Assembly (NCBI GenBank): GCA_947172415.1
Contig: OX359189.1
Span: 4,044,501-4,108,500, forward strand
Source of the DNA: Chondrosia reniformis
Taxonomy: Eukaryota > Porifera > Demospongiae > Chondrillida > Chondrillidae
Length of the DNA: 64,000 nucleotides
Reading direction: 5' to 3'
Shown: piece after piece, positions 24,358-37,200 of the stretch
How the letters are laid out: each line of letters begins with the position of its first letter
How positions within the stretch are numbered: the first letter of the stretch is position 1
Notes under the pieces: model-generated
Databases searched by the model: none
Told to the model about the DNA's origin: nothing
Seen by the model: only the letters and a program-made list of their open reading frames with translations
Made by a program: the position numbers and the translations under genes

Positions 24358-26431
24358 ATGTTTGTGTAATAGTAATGGTTATATTTGTGTGTACTAGTTA
24401 TATGTACTAGTTGTTTGTACTAGTTGCATGTACTAGTTGTATGTACTAATTTTATGAACTAGTTGTATACACTTGTTCTATGCAATAGCACTAGTTATAT
24501 TTACTAGTTGCATGTACTAGTTGTGTGTACTAGATATGAACCAGTTGTATGTACAAGTTTTATGCACTAGTTGTTTGTACTAGCTATGTATTAGTTGTAT
24601 TTATTATTTATATGTACCAGTTGTATGCACTAGTTGTATGTACTAGTTGTGTGTACTATTTATGTGTACTAACTGTATTCACTTGATGTATTTATTAGTT
24701 GTATATACTAGTTGTAGGTTCCAGTACTAGTTATACTAGTTACTAGGTAGGTACTAGTTGTATGTACGAGATACTAGTTGTATGTACTAGTTGTTTGTAC
24801 TATTTATATGTACCAATTGTATGTAGTAGTTATATATACTAGTTGAGTGTAATTGTTGTATATACTAGTTGTATATACTATTTATAAGTACTAGTTGTAT
24901 ATACTGGTTGTATGAACTACTTATATGAACTCGTTATATTTGTATGTACTAGATATATGTAGTAGTTGTATGTACTAGTTATACGTACTAGTTGTACTTA
25001 CTATTTATATTTACTAATTATATGTGTATGCACTAGCTGGTTGTATATGCTAATTGCACGTACTAGTTCTATGTACTACTACTATATAGTTATATTTACT
25101 AGTTATAGGTGCTACTTGTACGTACTAGTTGTATGTGGTAGTTGTATGTACTATTGTATGTACTAGTTGTATGTACTAGTTGTATGCCCTAGTTGTTTGT
25201 ACTAGCTGTGTACTAGTTTTATGTACTAGTTGTATTTATTAGTTCTATGTACTAGTTGTATGTACTAGTTGTATGTACTAGATGTATGTACTATTTATAT
25301 GTACTGGCTATATGTAGTAGTTGTGTGAACTAGTTATATGTACTAGTTGTATGTATTAGTTGTATGTACTAGTTGTATGTGGTAGTTGTATGTAGTAGTT
25401 CTATGTACAAATTGTATGAACTAGTTTTGTGGTCTATTTGTATGTGTATACTAGTTGTATATACTAGCTATGTACTAGTTATATGTTCTAATTGGATGTA
25501 CTAGTTTTATGTACTTGTTGTAGATTCTTGTACTTGTTATACTAGGTACTAGGAAGGTACTAGTTGTATGTACTAGAAACTAGTTTTATGTACTAGTTGT
25601 ATGAACTAGTTTTATGAACTAGTTGTATGTACTAGTTGAGTTGTATTTACAATTTGCATGTACTAGTTATATGTTTGTGAACTAGTTATATGTACTAGTT
25701 GTATATTGTAGCTGTATGTACTAGTTGTATGCACTAGATATGAATCAGTTATATGTACAAGTTGTATGTACTAGTTGTATGCACTAGATGTATGTACTAT
25801 TTACATGTATTAGTTATATGTAGTAGTTGTGTGGACCAGTTATATGTGCAAGTTGTACCTGTTGGTTTTATATACTAGTTGTATGCACAATTTGTATGTT
25901 CTAGTTGTAGGTTCTAATGCTAGTTACACTATGTACTAGGGAAGTACTAGTTGTATGTGCATAATACTAGTTGTACGGACTGGTTGTATGATCTAATTAT
26001 ATGTATTAGATGTATGGACAAGTTGTGGGTTATTGTTGTATGTACTAGGTATGTGTATTAGTTGTATATACTAATTGTATGTACTTTACCAGTTCTTTGT
26101 ACTAGAACTAGCTATATTTACTAGTTTTAGGTACTAATTGTATGTACTCGTTGCTACTTGTATTTACTAATTACTAGTTGTAGGTTTTATACAGTTGTAT
26201 GTACTTGTTGCTACGTGTATGTACTAGTTCAATGTATTAGTTTATATACTAGTACTAGTTAAATTTACTAATTGTAGAGACTATTTGAATATACTAGTTC
26301 TATGTTTGAGTTGTATATACTAGTTATATGAACTAGTCATAGTACAAATTGTACGTAATCGATGTACGTACTAATTGTATGTACAAGTTGTATGCACTAG
26401 TTCTATGTACTATTTGTACGTACTCGTTACT
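24358..26431 (+). repeat. 2.5-kb satellite duplication, copy 1
   Basis: Nearly identical to 26865-28938 at a constant offset of about 2507 bp. For example, 24966-25166 and 27472-27672 differ at only about two positions in 200. Within a satellite whose units usually differ at several of 13 positions, this marks a recent segmental duplication. The piece 26432-26864 between the copies matches 18250-18607. Confidence 0.85.
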
Positions 26432-26864
26432 ACTATTACTAATTGTAGATACTATTTGTATAAACTAGTTGTATGTACTAGTTGTTTGTACTAGATGTAG
26501 GAAATAGTTGTATTTACTGGTTGTATGTATGAGTTGTCTGTTCTAAATATAGGTTCAAATACTAGTTATACTAGGACCTAGGTAGGCACTAGATGTTTGT
26601 ACTAGATACTAGTTGTATGTACTAGTTATATGTATTAGTTATGTACCAGTTGTATGTATCAGTTGTACGTATATAAGAGTTGTATGTAGTAGCTATCTAC
26701 TAGTTGTATATACAAGTTGTACGTTCTAGTATTATGTACTCATTCTGTGAAATACTTGTATGTACTAGTTTCTAGTTGTATGGAATATTTTTATGTACTA
26801 TTCATATGTTCTATGTGAATGTACTATTTATAAGTACCAGTTATATGTGTATGTACTAGTTATA

Positions 26865-28938
26865 TGTTTGTGTAATAGTAATGGTTATATTTATGTGTAC
26901 TAGTTATATGTACTAGTTGTATGTACTAGTTGCATGTACTAGTTGTATGTACTAATTTTATGAACTAGTTGTATACACTTGTTCTCTGCAATAGCACTAG
27001 TTATATTTACTAGTTGTATGTACTAGTTGTGTGTACTAGATATGAACCAGTTGTATGTACAAGTTTTATGCACTAGTTTTTTGTACTAACTATGTATTAG
27101 TTGTATTTATTATTTATATGTACCAGTTGTATGCACTAGTTGTATGTACTAGTTGTGTGTACTATTTATGTGTACTAACTGTATTCACTTGATGTATTTA
27201 TTAGTTGTATATACTAGTTGTAGGTTCCAGTACTAGTTATACTAGTTACTAGGTAGGTACTAGTTGTATGTACGAGATACTAGTTGTATGTACTAGTTGT
27301 TTGTACTATTTATATGTACCAATTGTATGTAGTAGTTATATATACTAGTTGAGTGTAATTGTTGTATATACTAGTTGTATATACTGTTTATAAGTACTAG
27401 TTGTATATACTGGTTGTATGAACTACTTATATGAACTCGTTATATTTGTATGTACTAGATATATGTAGTAGTTGTATGTACTAGTTATACGTACTAGTTG
27501 TACTTACTATTTATATTTACTAATTATATGTGTATGCACTAGCTTGTTGTATATGCTAATTGCACGTACTAGTTCTATGTACTACTACTATATAGTTATA
27601 TTTACTAGTTATAGGTGCTACTTGTACGTACAAGTTGTATGTGGTAGTTGTATGTACTATTGTATGTACTAGTTGTATGTACTAGTTGTATGCCCTAGTT
27701 GTTTGTACTAGCTGTGTACTAGTTTTATGTACTAGTTGTATTTATTAGTTCTATGTACTAGTTGTATGTACTAGTTGTATGTACTAGATGTATGTACTAT
27801 TTATATGTACTGGCTATATGTAGTAGTTGTGTGAACTAGTTATATGTACTAGTTGTATGTATTAGTTGTATGTACTAGTTGTATGTGGTAGTTGTATGTA
27901 GTAGTTCTATGTACAAATTGTATGAACTAGTTTTGTGGTCTATTTGTATGTGTATACTAGTTGTATATACTAGCTATGTACTAGTTATATGTTCTAATTG
28001 GATGTACTAGTTTTATGTACTTGTTGTAGATTCTTGTACTTGTTATACTAGGTACTAGGAAGGTACTAGTTGTATGTACTAGAAACTAGTTTTATGTACT
28101 AGTTGTATGAACTAGTTTTATGAACTAGTTGTATGTACTAGTTGAGTTGTATTTACAATTTGCATGTACTAGTTATATGTTTGTGAACTAGTTATATGTA
28201 CTAGTTGTATATTGTAGCTGTATGTACTAGTTGTATGTACTAGATATGAATCAGTTATATGTACAAGTTGTATGTACTAGTTGTATGCACTAGATGTATG
28301 TACTATTTACATGTATTAGTTATATGTAGTAGTTGTGTGGACCAGTTATATGTGCAAGTTGTACCTGTTGGTTTTATATACTAGTTGTATGCACAATTTG
28401 TATGTTCTAGTTGTAGGTTCTAATACTAGTTATACTATGTACTAGGGAAGTACTAGTTGTATGTGCATAGTACTAGTTGTACGGACTGGTTGTATGATCT
28501 AATTATATGTATTAGATGTATGGACAAGTTATGGGTTATTGTTGTATGTACTAGGTATATGTATTAGTTGTATGTACTAAGTGTATGTACTTTACCAGTT
28601 CTTTGTACTAGAACTAGCTATATTTACTAGTTTTAGGTACTAATTGTATGTACTCGTTGCTACTTGTATTTACTAATTACTAGTTGTAGGTTTTATACAG
28701 TTGTATGTACTCGTTGCTACGTGTATGTACTAGTTCAATGTATTAGTTTATATACTAGTACTAGTTAAATTTACTAATTGTAGATACTATTTGAATATAC
28801 TAGTTCTATGTTTGAGTTGTATATACTAGTTATATGAACTAGTCATAGTACAAATTGTACGTAATCGATGTACGTACTAATTGTATGTACAAGTTGTATG
28901 CACTAGTTCTATGTACTATTTGTACGTACTCGTTACTA
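26865..28938 (+). repeat. 2.5-kb satellite duplication, copy 2
   Basis: Second copy of the block at 24358-26431. Differences are scattered single substitutions. Similarity stops at about 28938, where copy 1 diverges after gtacgtactcgttact. Confidence 0.85.
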
Positions 28939-30630
28939 GTTGTATGTACCAGTTGTACGTTGTAGTTTTATGTTCTAGTACTTGTTATATATACTAATTG
29001 TAGGTACTAATTGTATGTACTTTTTGTATGTGCAAGTAGTATATACAAGTTATGTTTGCTAGTTGTAAGTACTAGTCGAAAGTCCTATGTTCTAGTTATA
29101 TGCACTATTTTTATGTACTAATTATTATGTACTAGTTGCATTTACTAGTTGTATGTATCAGTTATATGTAGTCCTTCTATGTAATAGTTCTATGTACTAG
29201 GTTAATGTACTACTTGTATGTTCTAATTGTATGAACTAGTTGTATGTACTAATTGGAAGTACTTTCTAGTAGTAGTTATATGAACTAGTGTTAGGACTAT
29301 TTGAATGTACCGGTTGTTTAAACTAATTGTGTATACTAGTTGTGTGTACTAGTTGTATGAACTAGTTATATGTACTAGTTGTATGTACTAGTTGTGTTTA
29401 CTAGTTGTATGTACAAGTCGTATGTACTAGTTCTATGTACTAGTAGTGTGTACTCATTGCTACCTGCGTGTACTAGTTCTATATATTAGTTGTATATACT
29501 AGTACTAGTTATATTTACTAGATGTATGTACTAGTTGTATGTACTAGTTATATGTGCATTTTCTATGTATATGTTCTAGTTATTTGTTCTAGTTTTATGT
29601 ACTCGGTGTTTGTTCTAGCTATATTTTCTATACATTTTAATATATTTTATTATATTTTCTAGTTGTATAAACTAGTTGCATGTACTAGTACTAGTTGTAT
29701 GTACTAGTACTAGTTATATTTACTAGTTGTAGGTACAAATTATATGTACTAATATAGGCTGTGTGTACTAGTTATATATATATGTGTATGGACTAGTTGT
29801 ATGTACTAGTTCTTGTAAGCTGAGTACTAGTAAATCTATTTACTAAGTAGGCACTAGTAAAATGTAATACAAGTTGGAGTTCTAGTTTAATGTCCTAGTT
29901 GGATGCACTATTTATATGTACTAATTTTATGTGTATGTTTCAATCATAGGTACTAATTGTAAGTAAAAGTTGTATGAAGTAGTTGTTAGCCTAGTTGTAT
30001 GTGCTAGTTGTATGTACTAGTTGTATGTACTAGTTATATGTATTACTTGATTGTACTTGTTATACGTACTAGTAGAATGTACTAGTTGTGTGTAATAGTT
30101 GTATATACTAGTTGTTAGGACTAGCTATAGTTGCTAGTTGTAAAAACTAGTTGTATGTACTAGTACTAGTTGTTTGTACTAGTACAAGTTATATTTACTA
30201 GTGGTAAATACAAATTATATGTGCCAATATAGGCTGTATGCCCTAGTTAAAGATATGTGTATATATGGACTAGTTGTATGTACTAGTACAAGTAAGTTTG
30301 AGTACTAGTTAATCTATTTACTAAGTAGGCACTAGTTATATGTAATACTAGTTGGAGTTCTAGTTTAAGATCGTAGTTGTATGTACTATTTATATGTGTA
30401 TGTTAAAGTCATGGGTACTAGTTGTAGGTACAAGTTGTATGAAGTAGTTGTTCGCACTAGTTGTATGTGCTAGTTATATGCATTACTTGTTTGTACTTGT
30501 TATACGCAATAGTAGAATGTACTAGTAGTGTGTACTAATTGAATGAACTAGTTTTATTTTATAGTTGTATGTACTAGTTGTATGTACTAGTGGTATGTAC
30601 TAGATGCATGTACTATTTATATGTACTAGT
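28939..30630 (+). repeat. 13-bp minisatellite array, plus orientation
   Basis: Degenerate array. The block from about 29262 repeats the first 700 bp of the window with moderate divergence. It ends with ttatatgtactagt (30617-30630), the left target duplication of the following PLE. Confidence 0.95.
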
Positions 30631-31040
30631 GGAATAAAGATTTCTTCCAACTGCGTCGAACTTATCTTTGTAAAGGTTCATCTTTCGACTTTTAGAGCGT
30701 CTAGAGACGCAGTTTTTTACAATTCTTCTGTCTGCCAAACGTTTCGACCCTGGGGGTCTTCTTCAGTGACTGGTGGTGGTCTTCAAGGTTTCTTCATTTA
30801 TAGGCATCTTTTCCCGCCATTTTCGATTACCTCATCAGTGATGTCTTCGGTTACGTCATTTCCGGAGGAAGGAGAGGTGAAAGGAGTATTCATAAAAAGG
30901 GTTTCCAACCACTTCTTAGTACAAATCCTTGATCTAAGTTCATTCTTACCTGACATTGTTGGATCTTCAGGGCTTCATTAATTCTTCTTCTGTACCAGTT
31001 CTCTTCCCTCTCCACCCCTCTGGCTTGGCTCCACTCCTTC

Positions 31041-31480
31041 TCTAGGCCTAAACAACCCCAGCCTACCATGGATATTATAGGTGTTGTTTACCAGATCCCC
31101 TGTTCTAGTTGCCCTGCAGTGTACACTGGAGAAACTGGAAGAACGCTAAAAGTCAGGATGGCGGAGCACAAACGTGCCGTCAGGATGGGGGATGTGAACA
31201 ATGGCTTAGCTGTTCACTCACTAAAAACCGGCCATCCAATTGAGTGGAGCCAAGCCAGAGTGGTGGAGAGGAAGAGAACTGGTACAGAAGAAGAATTAAG
31301 GAAGCCCTGAAGATCCAACAATGTCAGGTGAGAATGAACTTAGATCAAGGATTTGTACTAAGAAGTGGTTGGAAACCCTTTTTTATGAATACTCCTTTCA
31401 CCTCTCCTTCCTCCGGAAATGACGTAACCAATGACATCACTGATGAGGTAATCGAAAATGGCGGGAAAAGATGCCTATAA
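31041..31480 (+). pseudogene. PLE GIY-YIG endonuclease domain, one frameshift
   Basis: The open frame enters from the arm junction, and the first ATG (31068) is internal to the original polyprotein. Motifs: IIGVVYQIPC (GIY block with the PLE-specific CxxC, PCSSC), VYTGETGR (YIG block) and VRMAEHKRAV with the catalytic Arg, then GHPIEWSQARVVER. The frame ends at about 31308, and the natural continuation (RRRIKEALKIQQCQ…) is in the next frame. The cause is visible: the right arm reads gagaggaagag where the inverted left arm retains an extra G. In PLEs this domain nicks target DNA to prime reverse transcription. The RT half is absent. Confidence 0.8.
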
Positions 31481-31481
31481 A
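31460..31481 (+). promoter_or_regulatory. E2F-like site and TATA box, right PLE arm
   Basis: ggcgggaaaa (31460-31469, an E2F-type TTTTCCCGCC read on the other strand) lies 6 nt before tataaa (31476-31481), which is about 30 nt upstream of the hammerhead-like motif. The inverted left arm holds the same pair at 30797-30818. Confidence 0.5.
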
Positions 31482-31511
31482 TGAAGACACCTTGAACACC
31501 ACCACCAGTCA

Positions 31512-31543
31512 CTGAAGAAGACCCCCAGGGTCGAAACGTTTGG
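31512..31543 (+). ncRNA. Hammerhead-like motif, right PLE arm
   Basis: ctgaaga, stem gaccc/gggtc, then gaaacgtttgg. It is the same arrangement as in the 190-bp element, including the unpaired A before stem II. A mirror copy lies in the left arm at 30735-30767 on the minus strand. Confidence 0.35.
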
Positions 31544-31612
31544 TAGAGAGAAGAATTGGAAAAAACTGCGTCTCTAGACCCTCTAAAAGTCGAAAGATGA
31601 ACCTTTAAAAAG

Positions 31613-33386
31613 TTATATGTACTAGTTGTAGGTTTCTAGTACTAGTAAAACCAGATATTAAGTAGGTATTAGGTGAATGTACAAGTACTAGTTATATTAA
31701 ATATTTGTAGGTACTACTTATACGTACTAGTCGAATGTAATAGTTGCATGTACTAATTGTTTATAATAGTTATATGTACCAGTTGAATGTAATAGTTGTA
31801 GGTACTAGCACTGGTGATATTTACTAGTTGTACGTACAAGTTGTCTGTACTAGTTGAATGTTATAGTTGTATGAACTAGTTGTATTTAGTAGTACAAGTT
31901 ATATTTACTACTTGTAGGAATTAGCTGTATGTCCTAGTGTATGTAGTAGTTGTATGTTGTAATTGTATGAACTAGTTTTATGTACCAGTTGTATTTACTA
32001 GTTGTATGTACTAGTTATATACTAATGTATGTACTAGTTTTATGTACTAGTTATACATACTAGGACTGGTTATATTTACTCTTTGTAGGTATTAGTTGTA
32101 TGTACTAGTTGTATGTAGTAGTTGTATGTTCTAATTGTATGAACTTATTTTATGTACTAGTTGTATGTACTGGTTATATACTAGTTGTATGTATTAGTTG
32201 TATAAACTAGTGGTATGTACTAGGTGTGTGTACTAGTTGTATGTATTAACTGTATGTATTAGTTATGTACTAGTTGCATGTGCTAGTTCTAATATGTTCT
32301 AGTACAAGTTATATTTCATCGTTATATTTACTAGTTGTATGTTCTAGTTCAAGTTATATATATTAGTTATATTTAAAAGTTATAATTAATAGTTGTTTGT
32401 ATTGGTTGTATGTACTAGTTGTATGTACTAGTTGTAGCACTAATTGTATGGACTAGTTGTATGTACTAAATGTGTGAAAAATTATACGTCATAGTAGGAG
32501 TTCTAGTTTAATGTACTAGTTGTATGGACTATATATATGTACTAGGTAAATGTGTATGTTATAGCATAGGTACTAGTTGTATGTGCTAGTTGTATGAACT
32601 AGTGGTATGTACTAGTTATATATACTATGGTATGTACTATTTATATGGTCTAGTTGTATGTACTATTTGTATATACTAGTATATGTACTACTTGTAGGTT
32701 CTAGTACTAGTTAAACAAGGTACTAGGTAAGTGCCAGTTGCATGTACTAGCACTGGTTATATTTACTAGTTGTAGGTGCTAGTTGCATGGACTTGTTGAA
32801 TGTTAGAGTTGTATGTACTAATTGTATGTACAAATTGTATGTACTATGTGAATGTCGTAGTTGTGTGTTCTAATTGTTTGAACTAGTTCTATGTACTAAT
32901 TGTATGTACTAGTTATGTACTAGTTATATGAACTGGTCTTTTGTCGTAGTTGAATGTGCTACTTGTATATACTAGTTATGTACCAGCTGTATGTACTAGT
33001 TGTATGTACTAGTAGTATTAACTACTGGTATGTACTAGTAGTATTAACTAGTGGTATGTACTAGTACTGTTAATATTTACTAACTGTAGGCACTAGTTGT
33101 ATGTAGTAGTGGTACGTACTAGGTGTATGTACTATTTATGTGTGCTAGTTATAAATTCTAGTACTAGCAATACCAGATATTAAGTAGGTATTAGTTGAAT
33201 GTACAAGTACTAGTTATATTAAATATTTTTAGGTACTACTTATATTTTCTAGTCGAATGTAATAGTTGCATGTACTAATTGTATATAATAGTTGTATGTA
33301 CTTGTTGTATGTATTATTTATATGTACCAGTTATATGTGAATGTTCTAGTCATAGGTACTAATTTTAAATTTCAAATTGAATGAAA
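31613..33386 (+). repeat. 13-bp minisatellite array, plus orientation
   Basis: Degenerate array starting with the right target duplication of the PLE. From about 31770 it matches 42207-44494 closely, apart from indels. Confidence 0.95.
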
Positions 33387-34197
33387 TAGCGTAAAAAAGA
33401 CCATTCCTAGGATAAAAATGGCCGCAGAACTCGATTAAATGGTCCCCGAAACTATACAACCTATCTCCGAGTAAAAAATGGTTGCTGATTTCGAAAATAT
33501 CTGCTACGACGCCATACCGAACACCGTTTCTAGGTTAAAAATGACCACCAAATTTGATTAAAGGGTCCCTGAAGTTCTAAGACCTATCTCTGAGTTAAAA
33601 TTGTCTACAAATTTTGAAAAGATTGGTTATGAAAGCGCACCAAAGACCGTTCCTAGGATAAAAATTGCCGCCGAACTCGATAAAAGTGTCCCCGAAGCTC
33701 TACGACTTATCTCCGAGTTAAAATGGCTGCCGATTTTAAACATATAGGCTATGAATCTGTACCGAAGACTATTCCCAGGATAACAAGTAGTTCGAGTTTA
33801 AAAACTCGTGGGGCTACCGCCCTCCAAATTTACTCGATCTAATTGGCCCCATCGTTGGGCTTTGACATAATACTCTTAATCCTAACGATTGAGGACGCTT
33901 AAGTGTCCTAAAAATTATAAATAGCGACAGAAAAGCTTCGTTAACTAAAGCTCCCTGAACGCCACCATTTGCAAAAACGATGTATTGACGTATACATTAA
34001 GTGTTACAATATTTGCGTATGAACTCACATTATACATCTATCGACGTATAAAATGTGTTATAATAGTTGCGTGTCAACTCGTTTTATATATATATTTATA
34101 TATGTATATATATATATCCGTAACAAGAAGCCATACATAAACCGCGTTATGAAAAAAAAATAGAGGGGAGTGCCCAACTTTATTAAAGGGTCCCCTT
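33387..34197 (+). repeat. Element X, copy 3
   Basis: Three tandem 123-bp units followed by the common tail: stem-loop with caagtagttcgagt, near-palindrome gacgcttaagtgtc, a TA-rich tract (34085-34118) and the terminus ttattaaagggtccccttg. Closely similar to X5 (44495-45297). The left flank is again the cataggtactaatt… block. Confidence 0.85.
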
Positions 34198-34226
34198 GTT
34201 TGTATTGTTTATATGTACTAGTTATA

Positions 34227-34253
34227 TTTTTATGTATTAGTTATACATAAAAA
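34227..34253. repeat. Hairpin at satellite strand switch 1
   Basis: A perfect 10-bp stem tttttatgta / tacataaaaa with a 7-nt loop (ttagtta, 34237-34243) lies exactly where the satellite changes from plus to minus orientation. The same hairpin is at 45327-45353. Confidence 0.85.
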
Positions 34254-37200
34254 CCGTACATACATCTAGTAAATATAACTAGTACTAGTATATAAAACTA
34301 GTACATAGAACTAGTACACACAGGTAGCAATGAGTACACACTACTAGTACATATAACTAGTTCATACAACTAGTACACACAACTAGTATACGCAATTAGT
34401 TTATACAACCAGTACATTCAACTAGTCCTAACACTTGTTCATATAACTAGTACTAGAAAGTACTTCAATTAGTACATACAACTAGTTCATAAAATTAGAA
34501 CATACAAGTAGTACATTAACCTAGTACATAGAACTATTACATAGAAGGACTACATAAAACTGATACATACAACTAGTACATGCATCTAGTACATAATAAT
34601 TAGTCCATAAAAATAGTGCATATAACTAGAACATAGGACTTTCGACTAGTACTTACAACTAGCAAATATAACTTGTATATACTACTTGCACATACAAAAA
34701 GTACATACAATTAGTACCTACAATTAGTATATATAACCAGTACTAGAACATAAAACTACAACGTACAACTGGTACATACAACTAGTACATACAACTTGTA
34801 CATACAATTAGTAGGTATATCGATTACGTACAATTTGTACTACGACTGGTTCATATAACTAGTATATACAACTCAAACATAGAACTAGTGTATTCAAATA
34901 GTATCTACAATTAGTAAATTTAACTAGTACTAGTATATAAACTAATACATTGAACTAGTACATACACGTAGCAACGAATACATATATACAACGGGAACAT
35001 AAAACTAGTAGACACCAACTACTACATATAACTAGTATATACACATATAACTGGTCCATATAAATAGTACATGCATCTAGTACATACCACTAGTACATTC
35101 AACTTGTACATACAACTATAACATAAAACTAGTACATACAACTGGTACACACTACTAGTACATTCTACTAGTACGTATAACAAGTACAAACAAGTAATAC
35201 ATATAACTAGTACATACAACTTGTACACGCAACTAGCACAAACTACTCGTATATACGACTAGTACCTATGACTTAAGCATACACATATAAATAGTACATA
35301 CAACTAGGACATTAAACTAGAACTCCAACTAGTATTACATATAACTAGTGCCTACTTAATAACTAGATTAACTAGTACTCAAACTTACTAGTACTAGTAC
35401 ATACAACTAGTTTATACAACTAGAAATTATAGCTAGTACTAACAACTAGTATATACAACTAGTACATACAACTATTACACACAACTAGTACATTATACTA
35501 GTACGTAAAACAAGTACAAACAAGTAAAACATATAACTAGTACATACAACTAGTACATACAACTAGTACATACAATTAGGCTAACAACTACTTCATACAA
35601 CTTGTACTTACAACTAGTACCTATGATTGAAACATACACATAAAATTAGTACATATAAATAGTACATACAACTAGACCATACACATATAAATATAACTAG
35701 TGCACACAGCCTATATAAATACATATAATTTTTACCTACAACTAGTACATACAACTAGTACATAAAACTAATAAATACAACTAGTACATAAAACTAGTAC
35801 ACAGCTAGTACAAACAACTAGTGCATACAACTAGTATCATACAACTAGTACATACAATAGTACATACAACTACCACATACAACTAGTACGTACAACTAGC
35901 ACCTACAACTAGTAAATATAACTATATAGTTATAATACGTACAACTAGAAGGTGCAATTAGCACAAACAACCAGTATATACATACAGCTAGTCCATACAC
36001 ATATAATTAGTAAATATAAATAGTAAGTACAACTAGTACGTATGACTAGTACATACAACTACTACATATATCTAGTACATAAAACTTTTACATATATCTA
36101 GTACATACAAATATAACGAGTACATATAAGTAGTTCAAACAACCAATACATACAACTAGTACTTATTAATAGTATATACAACTAGTATACACATACAACA
36201 ATTACACTCAACTAGTACCTATAACTACTAGAAACCATTGGTACATACAAATAGTACAAACAACTAGTACATACAACTAGTATCTCGTACATACAACTAG
36301 TACCTACCTAGTAAAACTATAATTGGAACCTACAACTAGTATATAAAAATAGTACATACATCAAGTGCATACAATTAGTACACATAAGTAGTACACACAA
36401 CTAGTACATACAACTAGTAAATATAACTAGTGCTAGTGCATAGAACTAGTGTATACAACTAGTTCATAAAATTAGTACATACAACTAGTACATGCAACTA
36501 GTACATACAACTAGTATTTATAACTAGTACACATAAATATAACCAGTACTATTACACAAACATATAACTAGTACATACACATATAACTGGTACTTATAAA
36601 TAGTACATACACATAGTACATAAGTATAGTACATAAAAATATTACATATAACTAGAAACTAGTACATACAAGTATTTCATAGAAGGAGTACATAATACTA
36701 GAACGTACAACTTGTATATACAACTAGTAGATAGCTACTACATACAACTCTTATATACGTACAACTAATACATACAGCTTGCACATAACTAGTACATATA
36801 ACTAGTACAGACAACTAGTATCTAGTACAAACAACTAGTGCCTACCTAGGTCCTAGTATAACTAGTATTTGAACCTATATTTAGAACATACAACTCATAC
36901 ATACAACTAGTACATACAACTATTACCTACATCTAGTACATATAAATAGCACATGCATCTAGAACATACAAATATAACGAGTTCATATAAGTAGTTCATA
37001 CAACCAGTACATACAACTAGTACTTATAAATAGTATATACAACTAGTACATACAACAATTACACTCAGCTAGTACATATAAACTACTACATATACTAGTA
37101 CATACAACAATTACCTACATCTAGTACATATAAATGGTACATGCATCTAGTATATACAAATATAACGAGTTCATATAAGTAGGTCATACAACCAGTACAT

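Larger units (their letters stand above)
30631..31612 (+). mobile_element. 982-bp fold-back Penelope-like element
   Basis: Flanked by a 14-bp direct repeat ttatatgtactagt (30617-30630 and 31613-31626). The left arm (about 30640-31036, inverted) and right arm (about 31241-31605, forward) are reverse complements at roughly 95% identity. They surround about 200 bp encoding a GIY-YIG endonuclease. The forward half is a 5'-truncated PLE 3' end (endonuclease, 3' UTR, E2F-like site, TATA box, hammerhead-like motif). The left half is an inverted copy of the same end, a known outcome of PLE insertion. The uninterrupted target resembles satellite near 43520. Confidence 0.8.

Noticed and set aside
30604..30981. 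Plus-strand open frame of 125 codons
   Set aside because: It starts in satellite and runs through the inverted left arm of the fold-back PLE; it is the antisense of the PLE 3' end.
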